Assembly (NCBI GenBank): GCA_903927645.1
Contig: CAIYNX010000158.1
Coordinates: 1-54,107, forward strand
Length of the DNA stretch: 54,107 nt
From: an uncultured Mucilaginibacter sp.
GTDB lineage: Bacteria > Bacteroidota > Bacteroidia > Sphingobacteriales > Sphingobacteriaceae
Reading direction: 5' to 3'
Positions 16,990-27,600 of this stretch are shown here, piece by piece (position 1 is the stretch's first letter; every line of letters begins with the position of its first letter). The notes beneath the pieces are model-generated. The model saw nothing but the letters and a program-made list of their open reading frames with translations. It ran no database searches and was not told the origin of the DNA. The position numbers and the translations under genes are program-made.

Positions 16990-19779
16990 TTAAAGTTTAA
17001 TAAACTGTTTCTCAATATTCCAACCTTCAACTAAAATAGTGGGTTTTATGCCTTCAAGTTTATCATTTGGTGCACTTACTGTTATAGTAGTACTTTCATG
17101 AGGCGAAAGTGTTAAATAATTACCAGACCAATAACTAGGCATTACTTCCTCCCCATTTTTCATTAACTGCGGGCGAATAAAAAAGGCAATTTTCTCACTA
17201 TTATTATTCAATTGTAAGGTCCACTTATTTTCAGTTTGCCCAAGCTCGGTCTTTATTACTTTTGTTTCAACTTTTGAGCTATCCAAATTATTAAAACCAG
17301 AAAAGTCATTTTTGGGAGCAAGCCAATAAACATTATGCGAAATTGTTTTTCCGAAACCATCGTATAAATTCAAAACAACAAAACTTACCTCATTGATTAA
17401 TTTAAGGTTGTCTTTTAACTTTATTACACTCTGAACGCCTGCATCATCCAATTCAATATGACCCAATTTAATAGAATTCAGCATCTTACTGTTAATATCA
17501 TAAATATCGGCCTTGGCGGTTAATGACCCAGAATTATGGTGCGTCCTATTAATAATTGCCACTGTTGAGTCGTCCTGATTAAATTGAATATGCAAAGGTT
17601 CGCAAGAGTTTTGCAAAGCGTAATAGCCAGCATTGGGTTCTAAATACCAATCATAAATTTGCCAAACCACGCTTGGCAAAGCCGAATTAAGTTTCCAAAG
17701 CATCACGCCGCCAGTTTCATTGAGTTTATGACCATCAGCTTCAAATATTCCCTGATATCCAACCGCGTTCATTAATTGCATTTTATCCGAGAAATTTTCG
17801 AGTGTACCTGGCTGTCCATACCTTTTTACCATTTCGCTGTAGTACTTATCATATTGCGCCGCACCTGTACAAGCATCATGATAACCCCAGGTATTATTTA
17901 AAGGGAATGGCAAATTAGTATCCCAAACCAAGTTGGGTATTGTTTTAGCGAGCGTTGTAAATGGAGGCTGGGAAGGCAAACCAGTTTCGTCCTTAAATAC
18001 CCAATCATGTGCTTCATCTGCTCTGCGGTAATAGTCTTTAGGGTCCTCCCACTGGTATGGTCCACCACTATAAACACCCGAAGGCATATCATCAGGCCAT
18101 GAGCCTTTCCAGCCTTCAGGTAATTTAGCAAAACCTGAAGAACTTGGAATAAATGGTCTGGTTCCGTCAAGATCAATAATACCATTTCTCATGGCATCAT
18201 ATAATTCTTTACGTGCGTGGCCCTCATTTCCCCCTGTCCATACCAACAAACTCGGATGGTTACGAATTCTATAAATGGTACTCGTTACATTTTTAATAAA
18301 TACATTCCCTTCCAATGGCCAATCGGGCGAGCCCTTAAATTCACCTTGGGTATCGCCGGTAATCCAAAAATCAGACCATACCATTTCGCCATACTTATCG
18401 GCTGCGTTCCAAAATGCGTCGGGAGGCGTAACTCCCCCACCCCAAATGCGAACTAAATTTACATTTGCATTTCGGCAAAGGTGCATTTCATAATCATATC
18501 TGGCAGAATCTCGGTTAACCATCATATCAGGCACCCAGGCACCACCTACTAAGTGTACACTTTTACCATTTACAAAAAAATTACGCCTAACAAATCCATT
18601 TACTTTTGTTGCGCTCGAACTCACAGTACGGATACCAAAAACAAAGCTAGTATCATCACTCATCCCACCGGCATAGGCAAATTGCAACCTTATGCGATAT
18701 AAATTTGGTTTACCATAACCGTTAGGCCACCACAAATGTGGTTGGTGTATTAAAAGCTGCGTTATGTTATCGGAGTTTAAATCAACTGCGGTTTCAGACT
18801 TTGCATTAACATCAAATGCTTTTGAAATTTGTATTGGAGCACCCGAAAAATTCTCAGGTTTAATACTAATTATCAAATTACCGCTTCGCCCAATATCAGT
18901 ATGATTGGAGAGATTAAGTTTTAATGAGAGTTTAGCTACTCCAGTATCGGGTAAATTTGGAAGTTCGGTTACCAATTTTGGATGGCTAATGGTAATTGCA
19001 TCGGTTGTACGTAAATAAACAGGTTGCCAAATACCCATATTTCGATCACGTACGGGGGGTATCCAATCCCAACCTACGGAGCAAAGCATGGTTACATTTT
19101 TGCCAATATCGCCTGTTGGGCCACCATTTTCATAAAATGGAGCCAACGCTTGTAGCTGCTCTTTAGAAGGTAATCCCGGAAAATCAAGAGGATATATTTT
19201 TACTGCTAATGCGTTTTCACTGCCTGCTATAATAGCTTTGCTAACATCTAAATTAAAATCAGCAAACATGCCAACCATTTGTGTTGAATCTGCAATTTGT
19301 ATTCCATTTACCCAAACCGACGCCCTGTAGTTAATCCCCTTAAAAATTAATTGAAAAATACGGTTTTTATCGGAGGCAGGTACGTTAAAGGTGGTGCGAT
19401 ACCAATAAGGCTTTTTCCAAGGATTGGGATTATTTGGTAAAAAACTATATTGCTCCAGGTTATAGTCCTTATTAAACTGGTCGGATGCATCCGGAATTAG
19501 CATATTATTTAAGCCTTGATATGGATCAGGATAAATTTTATTAGCTACTAAACCTGTTAATACTGTTGATGGTACTTTTACAGGAAACCAGTAAACAGGC
19601 GATTTATATTTGATAGATGATAATTCAGTACCATTGGCATTTATTAGTACCGACGATTGCAAATTAAAATTTGTAAGCTTTATTTGTTTAGTAATCCCCG
19701 ATTGAGAAAAAACCTGATTTGTAAATAAAAATAAAGTAATTAAGAAACTGCTTGAAAACAACAAATATGACTTTTTCAT
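16990..19779 (-). CDS. GH2 glycosidase of the exo-beta-glucosaminidase/beta-mannosidase group
   Basis: Exported retaining exo-glycosidase of 929 residues with a signal peptide (SFLITLFLFTNQVFSQ). Domains in order: galactose-binding-like sandwich (~40-230, PYWYRTTFNVP), Ig-like sandwich, TIM barrel (~390-720) and C-terminal beta domains. NLVRIWGGGV opens the barrel; acid/base Glu519 is in WTGGNEG; the likely nucleophile is Glu598 in FKDETGLP, 79 residues later. GVMLWKLNSALPSVVWQIYDWY, NAGYYAL and PLHIQF closely follow actinobacterial exo-beta-D-glucosaminidases (CsxA type), so a chitosan- or mannan-derived oligosaccharide is likely. It is the last gene of the minus-strand glycan locus. Confidence 0.9.
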   Translation of the reverse strand: MKKSYLLFSSSFLITLFLFTNQVFSQSGITKQIKLTNFNLQSSVLINANGTELSSIKYKSPVYWFPVKVPSTVLTGLVANKIYPDPYQGLNNMLIPDASDQFNKDYNLEQYSFLPNNPNPWKKPYWYRTTFNVPASDKNRIFQLIFKGINYRASVWVNGIQIADSTQMVGMFADFNLDVSKAIIAGSENALAVKIYPLDFPGLPSKEQLQALAPFYENGGPTGDIGKNVTMLCSVGWDWIPPVRDRNMGIWQPVYLRTTDAITISHPKLVTELPNLPDTGVAKLSLKLNLSNHTDIGRSGNLIISIKPENFSGAPIQISKAFDVNAKSETAVDLNSDNITQLLIHQPHLWWPNGYGKPNLYRIRLQFAYAGGMSDDTSFVFGIRTVSSSATKVNGFVRRNFFVNGKSVHLVGGAWVPDMMVNRDSARYDYEMHLCRNANVNLVRIWGGGVTPPDAFWNAADKYGEMVWSDFWITGDTQGEFKGSPDWPLEGNVFIKNVTSTIYRIRNHPSLLVWTGGNEGHARKELYDAMRNGIIDLDGTRPFIPSSSGFAKLPEGWKGSWPDDMPSGVYSGGPYQWEDPKDYYRRADEAHDWVFKDETGLPSQPPFTTLAKTIPNLVWDTNLPFPLNNTWGYHDACTGAAQYDKYYSEMVKRYGQPGTLENFSDKMQLMNAVGYQGIFEADGHKLNETGGVMLWKLNSALPSVVWQIYDWYLEPNAGYYALQNSCEPLHIQFNQDDSTVAIINRTHHNSGSLTAKADIYDINSKMLNSIKLGHIELDDAGVQSVIKLKDNLKLINEVSFVVLNLYDGFGKTISHNVYWLAPKNDFSGFNNLDSSKVETKVIKTELGQTENKWTLQLNNNSEKIAFFIRPQLMKNGEEVMPSYWSGNYLTLSPHESTTITVSAPNDKLEGIKPTILVEGWNIEKQFIKL

Positions 19780-19905
19780 AATTTATTTTGGATGTAAAAA
19801 AGTATCCTGATTGATATTATTGGTATTAATAGGTAAATGGTTAAACAATAAGTTTGTTTTTTATGCCTAAAAAATTAATTAAAAATAGTAATTTGCTTTG
19901 TTCTT

Positions 19906-21453
19906 TTATTGAATTGTTGCATTATTTTTTAATACAACAATTGGAATATGTTTGTTCCAATTGGGTATATAACCCTTTTGATTTACCAAGCCCCTACCGG
20001 TAGTAGAAAAGTTCCCGAGTATAATATCATCCTTACCATCATTATCTATGTCGGCAACCTCCATGGTAAGCCAACGCCCATATTTACTAATCGGAATTTC
20101 ATGAGCAACAAAGGTATTAGGTTTTGTTTGCTGCAGGTATGTAAATCCTTCTGACGGATGATTTTTAAAATCGGCAAAATAAGCAATAGCTGCAATGTCC
20201 AAATTGCCATCATGATCAAAATCATTTGCTATTGCTTTAGTACATCCATTTATATGGTAAAAAAAGGTTTGTTTAAAATTCCAATTACCTTGATTGGTAA
20301 AAATATAAACGCCATGGTATGGCTTAAGTACTTTTGAGTAATCGCTATTATCACCGCAGGTATATAAAATATCAGGTTTACCGTCATGATTAAAATCAAC
20401 CAATTGAAAACTGCTTGAACCATAAATTGAAGGAAAACGTAACAAGGTTTGTGTTGTGAAGCCACCTTTATGATTATTCAAAAACATTCTGATACCTTCG
20501 TCGGCTTGTGCAAAAAGGCAAATTATATCGAGCCAACCATCATTATTAAAATCGCCTGTAATTAATTGTTCACCTCCTGCAATTTTGCTTATTATAATTT
20601 TTTTAAATGAATGGTTTGGATTTTGTTCAAGTAAATATAATCCTCCAAAGTCGTGACCAAAGGCGCATGTAACATAATCCATCAATCCGTCCTTATTAAA
20701 ATCGGCGGCAACAGTTTGAACAGAACGTGGCAAACTATCAGCAACTATTTGTAGTTTTTTATGCTTGCTATTTGCTAAATCTATTAAAATTACCTTCCCC
20801 TTATTTAAATTAACCGGAGCCAAATTACCTATACAAGTTACGACACCCGTATTAGCCTCATTTAAATAACTTATACCAGTAACAGGTGAATCAAACTTAT
20901 AAATCAAACTGCTGCTTAATTTTGCGCTCCATTTATAAAAATTATTAGCTGCATCAGCTGTGTAGAGTACATTATTTTTATGATTAAACGACATCATGGT
21001 TGTCATTGCAGGCAAATGTTGATTTACAGCTTTTGGCGTATCAATTGTAAAAATAGACCAATCACTAATAGGTTTAATAGCCGGCACAGGTATTTTTAAT
21101 GTAATTGGTGCAATACTTTTATAATAAGATACTATATTTTGCCAGTCGGAAATATTGATATTTGATTTTTGATCGCAAAAGTATTGGCCCATGAACATTT
21201 TTACCCCTAATTGCTTCCCCATGGCAGGTAAAACACCAAGTTCCCAACTCTTTTTGTCAATTAAACCCGGATCAGGCCATTGGTGACAATTGATACAATA
21301 TTTTTGAGATAAAGCTTTTCCATTCGCTATTTGAGATTGTACACTTGGCGGCTGATTATTATTGTTGCAACTAATAACTATAATTACTATCAACAATATA
21401 GAAATAAAGAAGAGCACAAGTTTACTACTACTGTTAATTTTTAAAACTTTCAT
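19906..21453 (-). CDS. Cytochrome-c domain plus FG-GAP/VCBS propeller lipoprotein, copy A
   Basis: Predicted lipoprotein: from the ATG at 21453 the leader ILLIVIIVISC ends at Cys29, so this start is preferred to one 45 nt upstream. A short c-type cytochrome domain follows, with haem motif CINCH (C53, C56, H57) and a possible distal Met in VLPAMGKQL. The remaining ~380 residues are FG-GAP repeats with calcium-loop motifs such as DFNKDGLMD, DFNNDGWLD, DFNHDGKPD and DFDHDGNLD, predicting a beta-propeller. It is clearly paralogous to the next upstream gene (21770-23332), sharing RFPSIYGSSSFQLVD-like and INGCTKAIA segments. The electron-transfer partner is unknown. Confidence 0.87.
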   Translation of the reverse strand: MKVLKINSSSKLVLFFISILLIVIIVISCNNNNQPPSVQSQIANGKALSQKYCINCHQWPDPGLIDKKSWELGVLPAMGKQLGVKMFMGQYFCDQKSNINISDWQNIVSYYKSIAPITLKIPVPAIKPISDWSIFTIDTPKAVNQHLPAMTTMMSFNHKNNVLYTADAANNFYKWSAKLSSSLIYKFDSPVTGISYLNEANTGVVTCIGNLAPVNLNKGKVILIDLANSKHKKLQIVADSLPRSVQTVAADFNKDGLMDYVTCAFGHDFGGLYLLEQNPNHSFKKIIISKIAGGEQLITGDFNNDGWLDIICLFAQADEGIRMFLNNHKGGFTTQTLLRFPSIYGSSSFQLVDFNHDGKPDILYTCGDNSDYSKVLKPYHGVYIFTNQGNWNFKQTFFYHINGCTKAIANDFDHDGNLDIAAIAYFADFKNHPSEGFTYLQQTKPNTFVAHEIPISKYGRWLTMEVADIDNDGKDDIILGNFSTTGRGLVNQKGYIPNWNKHIPIVVLKNNATIQ

Positions 21454-21700
21454 GAAAGGGGTATTAATTTTTAGAAAGTTATTTAAAATTAATGGCAAAA
21501 GTACTAAAACGTGATTTTATCAGTAATAATAGTTCAATATTGCATTAAAATTACTTTTCAATTATAAAGGTGTAAAAGACAAACATCATTAATTTAGCAA
21601 CTAAACTATTGAAGAATAAAGAGGATATTATTTAGAAAAGAAAATACAACAAATCCAGGCTTTAGTTGAGTATTTTATTCGGTATTAATTATACAAAATA

Positions 21701-21755
21701 AAAAAAGGGAAACTCTAAAAATTTATTTCTAAATTTTTAGAGCTTCCCTTTTTTT
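21701..21755 (-). terminator. Rho-independent terminator after the second FG-GAP cytochrome gene
   Basis: Long hairpin 15 nt past the stop at 21770. A run of A, GGGAA and CTCTAAAAATTTA pairs with TAAATTTTTAGAG, TTCCC and a run of T, with one mismatch and a TTTC loop. On the minus strand it is followed by a long T-rich run, so it ends the transcript from 23332. Copy A (19906-21453) therefore probably has its own promoter in 21454-21700. Confidence 0.85.
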
Positions 21756-21769
21756 GGAAGAGAAGGAGA

Positions 21770-23332
21770 TTATTTTTTATTGTTATTTTCTAAAACAATC
21801 AGTGGTAAATTTTTTTCCCATGCTGGCGTGAAGCCCGATTGAATTATAAATCCATTGGCGTAATTTCCTAAAATAATATCGGATTTCCCATCACCATTGA
21901 AATCAGCAACATCCATAGTCATCCAATGTCCATACTTACTAACCGGGATAGCATGCGGTATAAAGTTGAATGGTGATTTTTGTTCAAAATATATAAAACT
22001 TTCTTGCGGATTATTTTTCAGATCGGCGAAGAAAGAAATGGTGGCTATATCTAAATCTCCATCTTTATCAAAATCAGCGGCAATGGCCTTGGTACAACCA
22101 TTTATAGGGTAAAACCATTGTTGTTTAAGGTTCCAATCACCAGTATTTTTAAAAATATACAGTCCATTGTAAGGCTTCATAATTCTAGAATCATGAAAAT
22201 TATAACCACTTGTATAAATTACATCAGTTAAACCATCATGGTCAATATCAACAATTTGAAAACTGCTTGATCCATAAACGGGCGGAAAGCGTAAAAGATT
22301 TTTAGAGGTAAAACCACCTTTTTTATCATTGGTGTATAACCACAAACCTTCATCACCACTACCAAATAAAATCATTAAATCCTGCCATCCGTCATTATTA
22401 AAATCGCCTACCACAGCTTGTACAGCGCCCGGTTGCTCGGTAATAGTTGATTGTGAAAATGAATTATCCTTATTTTTTTTATATAAATAAACCCCACCTT
22501 TTAAATGTCCTTGTGCTAAAACTACAAAATCAGCAATACCATCTTTGTCAAAATCGCCGGTTAAAGTTTGAACTGGTCTGGAAACTTCAGAGGCTACAAG
22601 TGTAGGCAGTGTTGAATTAACAGCATTATCAAGATTATAGTCAAAAACTTTACCGTTAGGAAAATCCATAGGTAATATTTGTCCAATACAACTAAATAAT
22701 GATTGGTTAGTTCCCTTATCGTCTTTAAAAAACAAAGCATCTACCACAGGCGAAGGCATATAGGTTCCTAAAGTTTTAGGCTTCAAGTCCTTACTCCAAC
22801 TATAAATTCTACCCGATGACGCATCAGAAGAGTATAATTTATTTACGGCACTGTTATATTTAAGCATTGTGGTAAAAACAGGCACAGGTGCATTTTCAGG
22901 TTTTTTTAATTGAAAATTTGCCCAGTCGCTCAACAATGGAGTTGGTAATTTAGCTGGCAATAAGGTATCGGGAGCTATTTTTTGATAATAAGCAACTATA
23001 GCTGCCCAATTTTGCAAGCTAATACCAGCAGTATCTGATAAATCCTTTTTATAATATTGAGTGCCATAAGTCAAAACTTTAAAATATTTAGCCATTGTAG
23101 GCAAAGTATGATTTATCCAAACAGCCTTTGACAAATAATTAGCAGGAACCAGCTGGTGGCATTTTGTACAGTTAATTTGCACAAGGTTTTCACCATCTTT
23201 AATAACATCTCCGGTAAGCTGGTAGGTAGAATTTGTTTTTTGCTTGCAACTAAATAGGTTCGAAACCATAATTATAGTTACAAAACCCAACATGATATAG
23301 ACTGCTATTAATTTTCGATTATTACTTTTCAT
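21770..23332 (-). CDS. Cytochrome-c domain plus FG-GAP/VCBS propeller lipoprotein, copy B
   Basis: 520-residue lipoprotein with leader VTIIMVSNLFSC (Cys29), a haem-binding CTKCH (C55, C58, H59), a candidate Met ligand in TLPTMAKYF, then an FG-GAP propeller with loops DFDKDGIAD, DFNNDGWQD, DIDHDGLTD, DFDKDGDLD and DFNGDGKSD. Same architecture as copy A, so the pair arose by tandem duplication. It starts 15 bp after the haloperoxidase gene and is probably co-transcribed with it and with the ASPIC protein. Expected location is the periplasmic or outer face of a membrane; the role is unknown. Confidence 0.88.
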   Translation of the reverse strand: MKSNNRKLIAVYIMLGFVTIIMVSNLFSCKQKTNSTYQLTGDVIKDGENLVQINCTKCHQLVPANYLSKAVWINHTLPTMAKYFKVLTYGTQYYKKDLSDTAGISLQNWAAIVAYYQKIAPDTLLPAKLPTPLLSDWANFQLKKPENAPVPVFTTMLKYNSAVNKLYSSDASSGRIYSWSKDLKPKTLGTYMPSPVVDALFFKDDKGTNQSLFSCIGQILPMDFPNGKVFDYNLDNAVNSTLPTLVASEVSRPVQTLTGDFDKDGIADFVVLAQGHLKGGVYLYKKNKDNSFSQSTITEQPGAVQAVVGDFNNDGWQDLMILFGSGDEGLWLYTNDKKGGFTSKNLLRFPPVYGSSSFQIVDIDHDGLTDVIYTSGYNFHDSRIMKPYNGLYIFKNTGDWNLKQQWFYPINGCTKAIAADFDKDGDLDIATISFFADLKNNPQESFIYFEQKSPFNFIPHAIPVSKYGHWMTMDVADFNGDGKSDIILGNYANGFIIQSGFTPAWEKNLPLIVLENNNKK

Positions 23333-23347
23333 TATATACTTTCCGGT

Positions 23348-24667
23348 TTAATTTTTAGTTTTCAATTTATTCCAAATAAAATTTCCAATTTTATCACCTT
23401 GTTGAGCACCCATTTTTGAACTGTTTAAGAAATGTATTCCACCATAAAACCTACTAATTGATGTTTCTTCGGCAGCTTTGGTAAATGAATTAAAACTCCG
23501 TTGCATGCCAATATAATGCAAATCGCTGGTGTCTTTAAAAGCAAAGTTTTCACCAAATTCATGTGTCAAAACTGCGGCCGAGGCAGCACTAATTGTTGAA
23601 TGACCGGCAGTATACTCAGGAAATGGAGGTGTTTGTAATAAAGGAAGCCAACCATTATCAATTTTTTCGTTAATCACAGATACAGGCCTTGCATAACTAT
23701 AATGGTATTTAACTTCCCAACAGCAAATAAAGGCATCAAATAATGCCACTGAAGTTAAAGCATAGGCTTCGGCTGTTTTAACGGCATTTGCATGTGTTTG
23801 CTTGCAGGCAATGGTAGTAATGCCTATCCAATGTCCACCTGGGGTAATTTTTTTATCTACAAACATTAAATGGCCGTTGTGCATCACTACAAAAGGGTTA
23901 TCATCCCAAAATTTTGCAATTTCAATTTGTTCCTTGGTTAGATTTTTGTTGGCATTATATACTTCTGTATATTGTTTAACATATTCGCTATTTTTATCTT
24001 CACTGTAAGCGGGAGGTGGGGGTGGAGAAAATTGACTGCTTGAATCGATAGCAAATTGTTTCATAGTTCCCCAACAAAATTCAACGCCATCCATATAATC
24101 AGGAGGAGTTGGACGCCATTTAGCTGGACTATTTTCGCCCAAATATTTAGGTTTTGATCTGGTTTGGGGGTAATTATCAACAGCGGCCCTTTTTAAAATC
24201 ACCTTACCAATTTCTTCACCAAATTTCACTGAACGTACGAAAGTTGAATCATCTAAATTATCATGATACATGTTATAAATCCTGTCTTCATACTTTTTAA
24301 ATGAATCAACAGAAAAAGTTACTTTTCGGGCAACTGTAAAAAATGCTTTAGTTGCAGCCAAAGTATAATTATAATTTTTACCATCTTCAGGTTTGGGTAA
24401 TTTGTCAAAACCTTTTAGTTTACTAATAATTGAACTGTATTTAGGATCTGCGAACCTACTTGCTTCATAGGATGCTAAGGCAGTATAACTATAAATTCTA
24501 CTAGCCACGGGAGGAGTAAAAACGTCATAGATAATTACTTGTGTTAAAGCATATTCATTTAAATGCAGAACCTCAGAATCTGAAATTAATGCACTTTTTG
24601 ATTTTCTATTACAATTTGCTAAAAATAAAATACAACTAATTGTAAATAATGCTCTTAAATATTTCAT
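23348..24667 (-). CDS. Vanadium-dependent haloperoxidase/PAP2-fold lipoprotein
   Basis: Member of the vanadium haloperoxidase and acid phosphatase (PAP2) superfamily. From the ATG at 24667 the leader FTISCILFLANC marks a lipoprotein; an upstream in-frame ATG overlaps the preceding gene and is less likely. All oxyanion-pocket positions are visible in ~439 residues: K and R in KYHYSYARP (K320, R327), His in EYTAGHS (H356) and R/H in SRFYGGIH (R406, H412). The usual Ser of PSGH is Ala here. It lies 4 bp after the ASPIC gene and 15 bp before a cytochrome/FG-GAP gene. Halide oxidation and phosphatase activity are both possible. Confidence 0.87.
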   Translation of the reverse strand: MKYLRALFTISCILFLANCNRKSKSALISDSEVLHLNEYALTQVIIYDVFTPPVASRIYSYTALASYEASRFADPKYSSIISKLKGFDKLPKPEDGKNYNYTLAATKAFFTVARKVTFSVDSFKKYEDRIYNMYHDNLDDSTFVRSVKFGEEIGKVILKRAAVDNYPQTRSKPKYLGENSPAKWRPTPPDYMDGVEFCWGTMKQFAIDSSSQFSPPPPPAYSEDKNSEYVKQYTEVYNANKNLTKEQIEIAKFWDDNPFVVMHNGHLMFVDKKITPGGHWIGITTIACKQTHANAVKTAEAYALTSVALFDAFICCWEVKYHYSYARPVSVINEKIDNGWLPLLQTPPFPEYTAGHSTISAASAAVLTHEFGENFAFKDTSDLHYIGMQRSFNSFTKAAEETSISRFYGGIHFLNSSKMGAQQGDKIGNFIWNKLKTKN

Positions 24668-24671
24668 GTTA

Positions 24672-27600
24672 TTATTTATTGGGTGTAACATTTCTCTCTT
24701 TACCGGTTATATCAGTTATTAAAACAGATTGAATTTTATCATCAAAAAGAATAAATCTACCTGATTGTGATAAAAATGAGGTGCCATTGTAAAATTCTTC
24801 TTTCCTCTTTTTACCAGTTTTGTAGGTTATAATTGCAAATTGGTCGAGCGGTAATACTGGGATAATTTTTGTTTTATGTTTTAGTTCAAAAACTTTCAAA
24901 GCATCCCGATTTTGACTCGCGGCAAGCAAATATCCTCCCTTTGCGCTTCTTAATTTTACCAATGCCTTACCATCTCCGGGAATATAAATACCACTTTCCA
25001 GTATTGATTTTGCACCAAAACCACCTTTTCCATCACCCTTAAGTAAAAGCCCATTAAATGCATCATACCTACCGGTTGAAACTTCAGTACCATAATCATT
25101 TCCAGATATGGCAATATCCAAATTACCATCACCATCAAAATCGTCAACTACCATACCATCCAATTGCGAAGTTTGGGTTGAAAATGGTAAAGGTATTAAA
25201 TCAAATTTGCCCTTACCATTATTTCGCAAATAACAGGATTGTAACATATTGGCTTTAAGCCTGATAGATCCCTTTCGCATTTCGGGAGTAATTACAGAAT
25301 CCATTGTTGCAACTGCAAACGATTTATAATTTTGAAAGCGTTTCCGCATACTAATCATTTGTTTTACAATGTCATCGCGGGTTAAGGAAGGAAATTCCTT
25401 CATATTTCCATCAACATCCTTCAAAAATAATGAAGGAAAAGCATCAAATGAACCTCTTTTTTCAAAATCTTTGGCAGTTATATAAACCGGATATTCAGTA
25501 GATGCTTTATAAAAAGTATTTAACCCGGTATTACCAACTATATAGCTAATTCGTCCGTTGTTTTCAAAGTCGCCTGCTGTAATTGAATTCCACCATCCCA
25601 ATTTATTGTTAATGCCTGTGTTCTCGGTAACATTTTTAAAAACACCATGGTCATTTTTTAAAAAGGTGATAGGCATCCATTCGCCTGTTAAAATTAAATC
25701 AACCCAACCATCGTTATCAAAATCAGTAAAAATGGCATCGCAAACAAGTCCAACATCCTTTAATTCCTTTGCAACATCATGGGTAACATCAGTAAATTTA
25801 ATTACACCATTCTTACTATCATTTCGCAAAATTAAGCTTGAAACTGGTTTAGGATAATTCCAGGGTTCAACCCTACCAGAAATAAATAAATCCAATTTAC
25901 CATCCTTATTGTAATCGGCAGCTTTAACACAGAGTTTACTTGTTAAGTTTTTTGGTAATGCGTCAACGGCTTCTTTAAAATTTCCTTTTCCATCATTGAT
26001 GTATAACCTGTCTTGATAGGACGCTGAACCGGGGGCATTTTCATAACCACCGCTAGCAATATAAACGTCAAGGAAACCATCTCCATTGGCATCAAATAAC
26101 AGTATACCCTCATCCTTTACTTGGGGTATTGAACGGTTATAATTTATTCTTGGTAATATTAAATCTCTTTGCAAGAATTTGCCATCTGGCTGTTGTAAAA
26201 GTAATTGAGCCGGAAATTTGGTAGTACCACCAATTACCATGTCGTCAAAACCATTTCCATCAATATCGCCAACAGCTACCGCAGGTGTATATTGTGATAA
26301 TTTATGAGGAATTAATTTTTGTATATTAAAATCAGCAAAATCATCCTCTTGGTGCTTATAATTAACCCCGACCGATTTAGTTACTTCCTTAAACAAAGAC
26401 TTTGTATTAATTCTTGAATTATCAAAGCTATATGATTGTTGCGCATTTGCAATATCAACCTTTAATAACTGGTTAGCCTTTACACCTAATAAAGTTTGTT
26501 TTTTGTTATCTGCCCACTTTATAACTACCGAATCTAAAATGGAATCTTTACCTAAGCCAAAATGAGCTATATTTTGTAAAGTAGATAGATAACCTCTATA
26601 AGGCGTATTTTCATAAACCTGATGTTTACCATGATTATAATAGATATCAGCCCAGGCGCCTATCCCGTCAATGTTTTTCGCAGGACCTTTGAATTTAATA
26701 TTCAAATAATTTGAATTTGCTTTATCCTTTTCTTTGGCTGTATTTTTATAAATTAATACTTCATCATTTATATTATTTATAACCAAATCCATAGCTCCAT
26801 CATTATTCAAATCAGCATAAGCTGCTCCATTTGAAAAAGTTGCAACATCCAGACCCCAATTTTTTGTAACATCTGTAAATTGCAAATTACCATTGTTTCT
26901 AAACGCGTAATTTGGAATCTTGATAATCGGAATCTGATCGAGTATTTCTTTTTTCGGGGCAATTAGGTATGATTCTGCTCTAAAAATAATAAAATCATGA
27001 TCTGTTACGTCGCGTGGGTATCCATTCGTTATTATCAGGTCCCTAAAACCATCATTATCAAAATCAGTCATTAATGGGCACCAACTCCAATCTGTTGCTG
27101 CCACTCCACTCATAAAAGAGGTTTCACTAAAAGCGGGGCTACCTATTGTATCTTGTTGACCAACCCTTGGCCCTTGGTTTATTTGTAAAGTGTTTCGATT
27201 ATATTGGTATTGATAGCCGTAATAATCATAATTTTTGTATGATTGATAGGATGAAGCACTCATAAACATTTTCTTCCTATAATTATCTTCCGGAAACATA
27301 TCCAGTTCAAAAACATCAGCAAGACCATCATTGTTCATGTCTTCAATGTCTTGCCCCATTGAGCTACTCGAAGTATGTTTAAAATATTCCTTTGAACGGT
27401 CGGTAAAAGTTCCGTCATGATTGTTGATATATAAAATATTACTACCCAAAAAGTCGTTTGTAACATATATATCCTTCCAACCATCTCTATTCAAGTCAAC
27501 TGTAGTGGCAGCGTGTCCGTATCCTTCAATTAATATGCCCGCTTGTTTAGATACATCATGAAAAACAGGGTGTTTTAAAACAGGATCCCAATCATTTCGG

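Noticed and set aside
19912..19920. AATTGTTGC as a second regulator site matching the repeat near bglX
   Set aside because: It is formed by the final codons of the FG-GAP protein and lies at a gene end, not in a control region.
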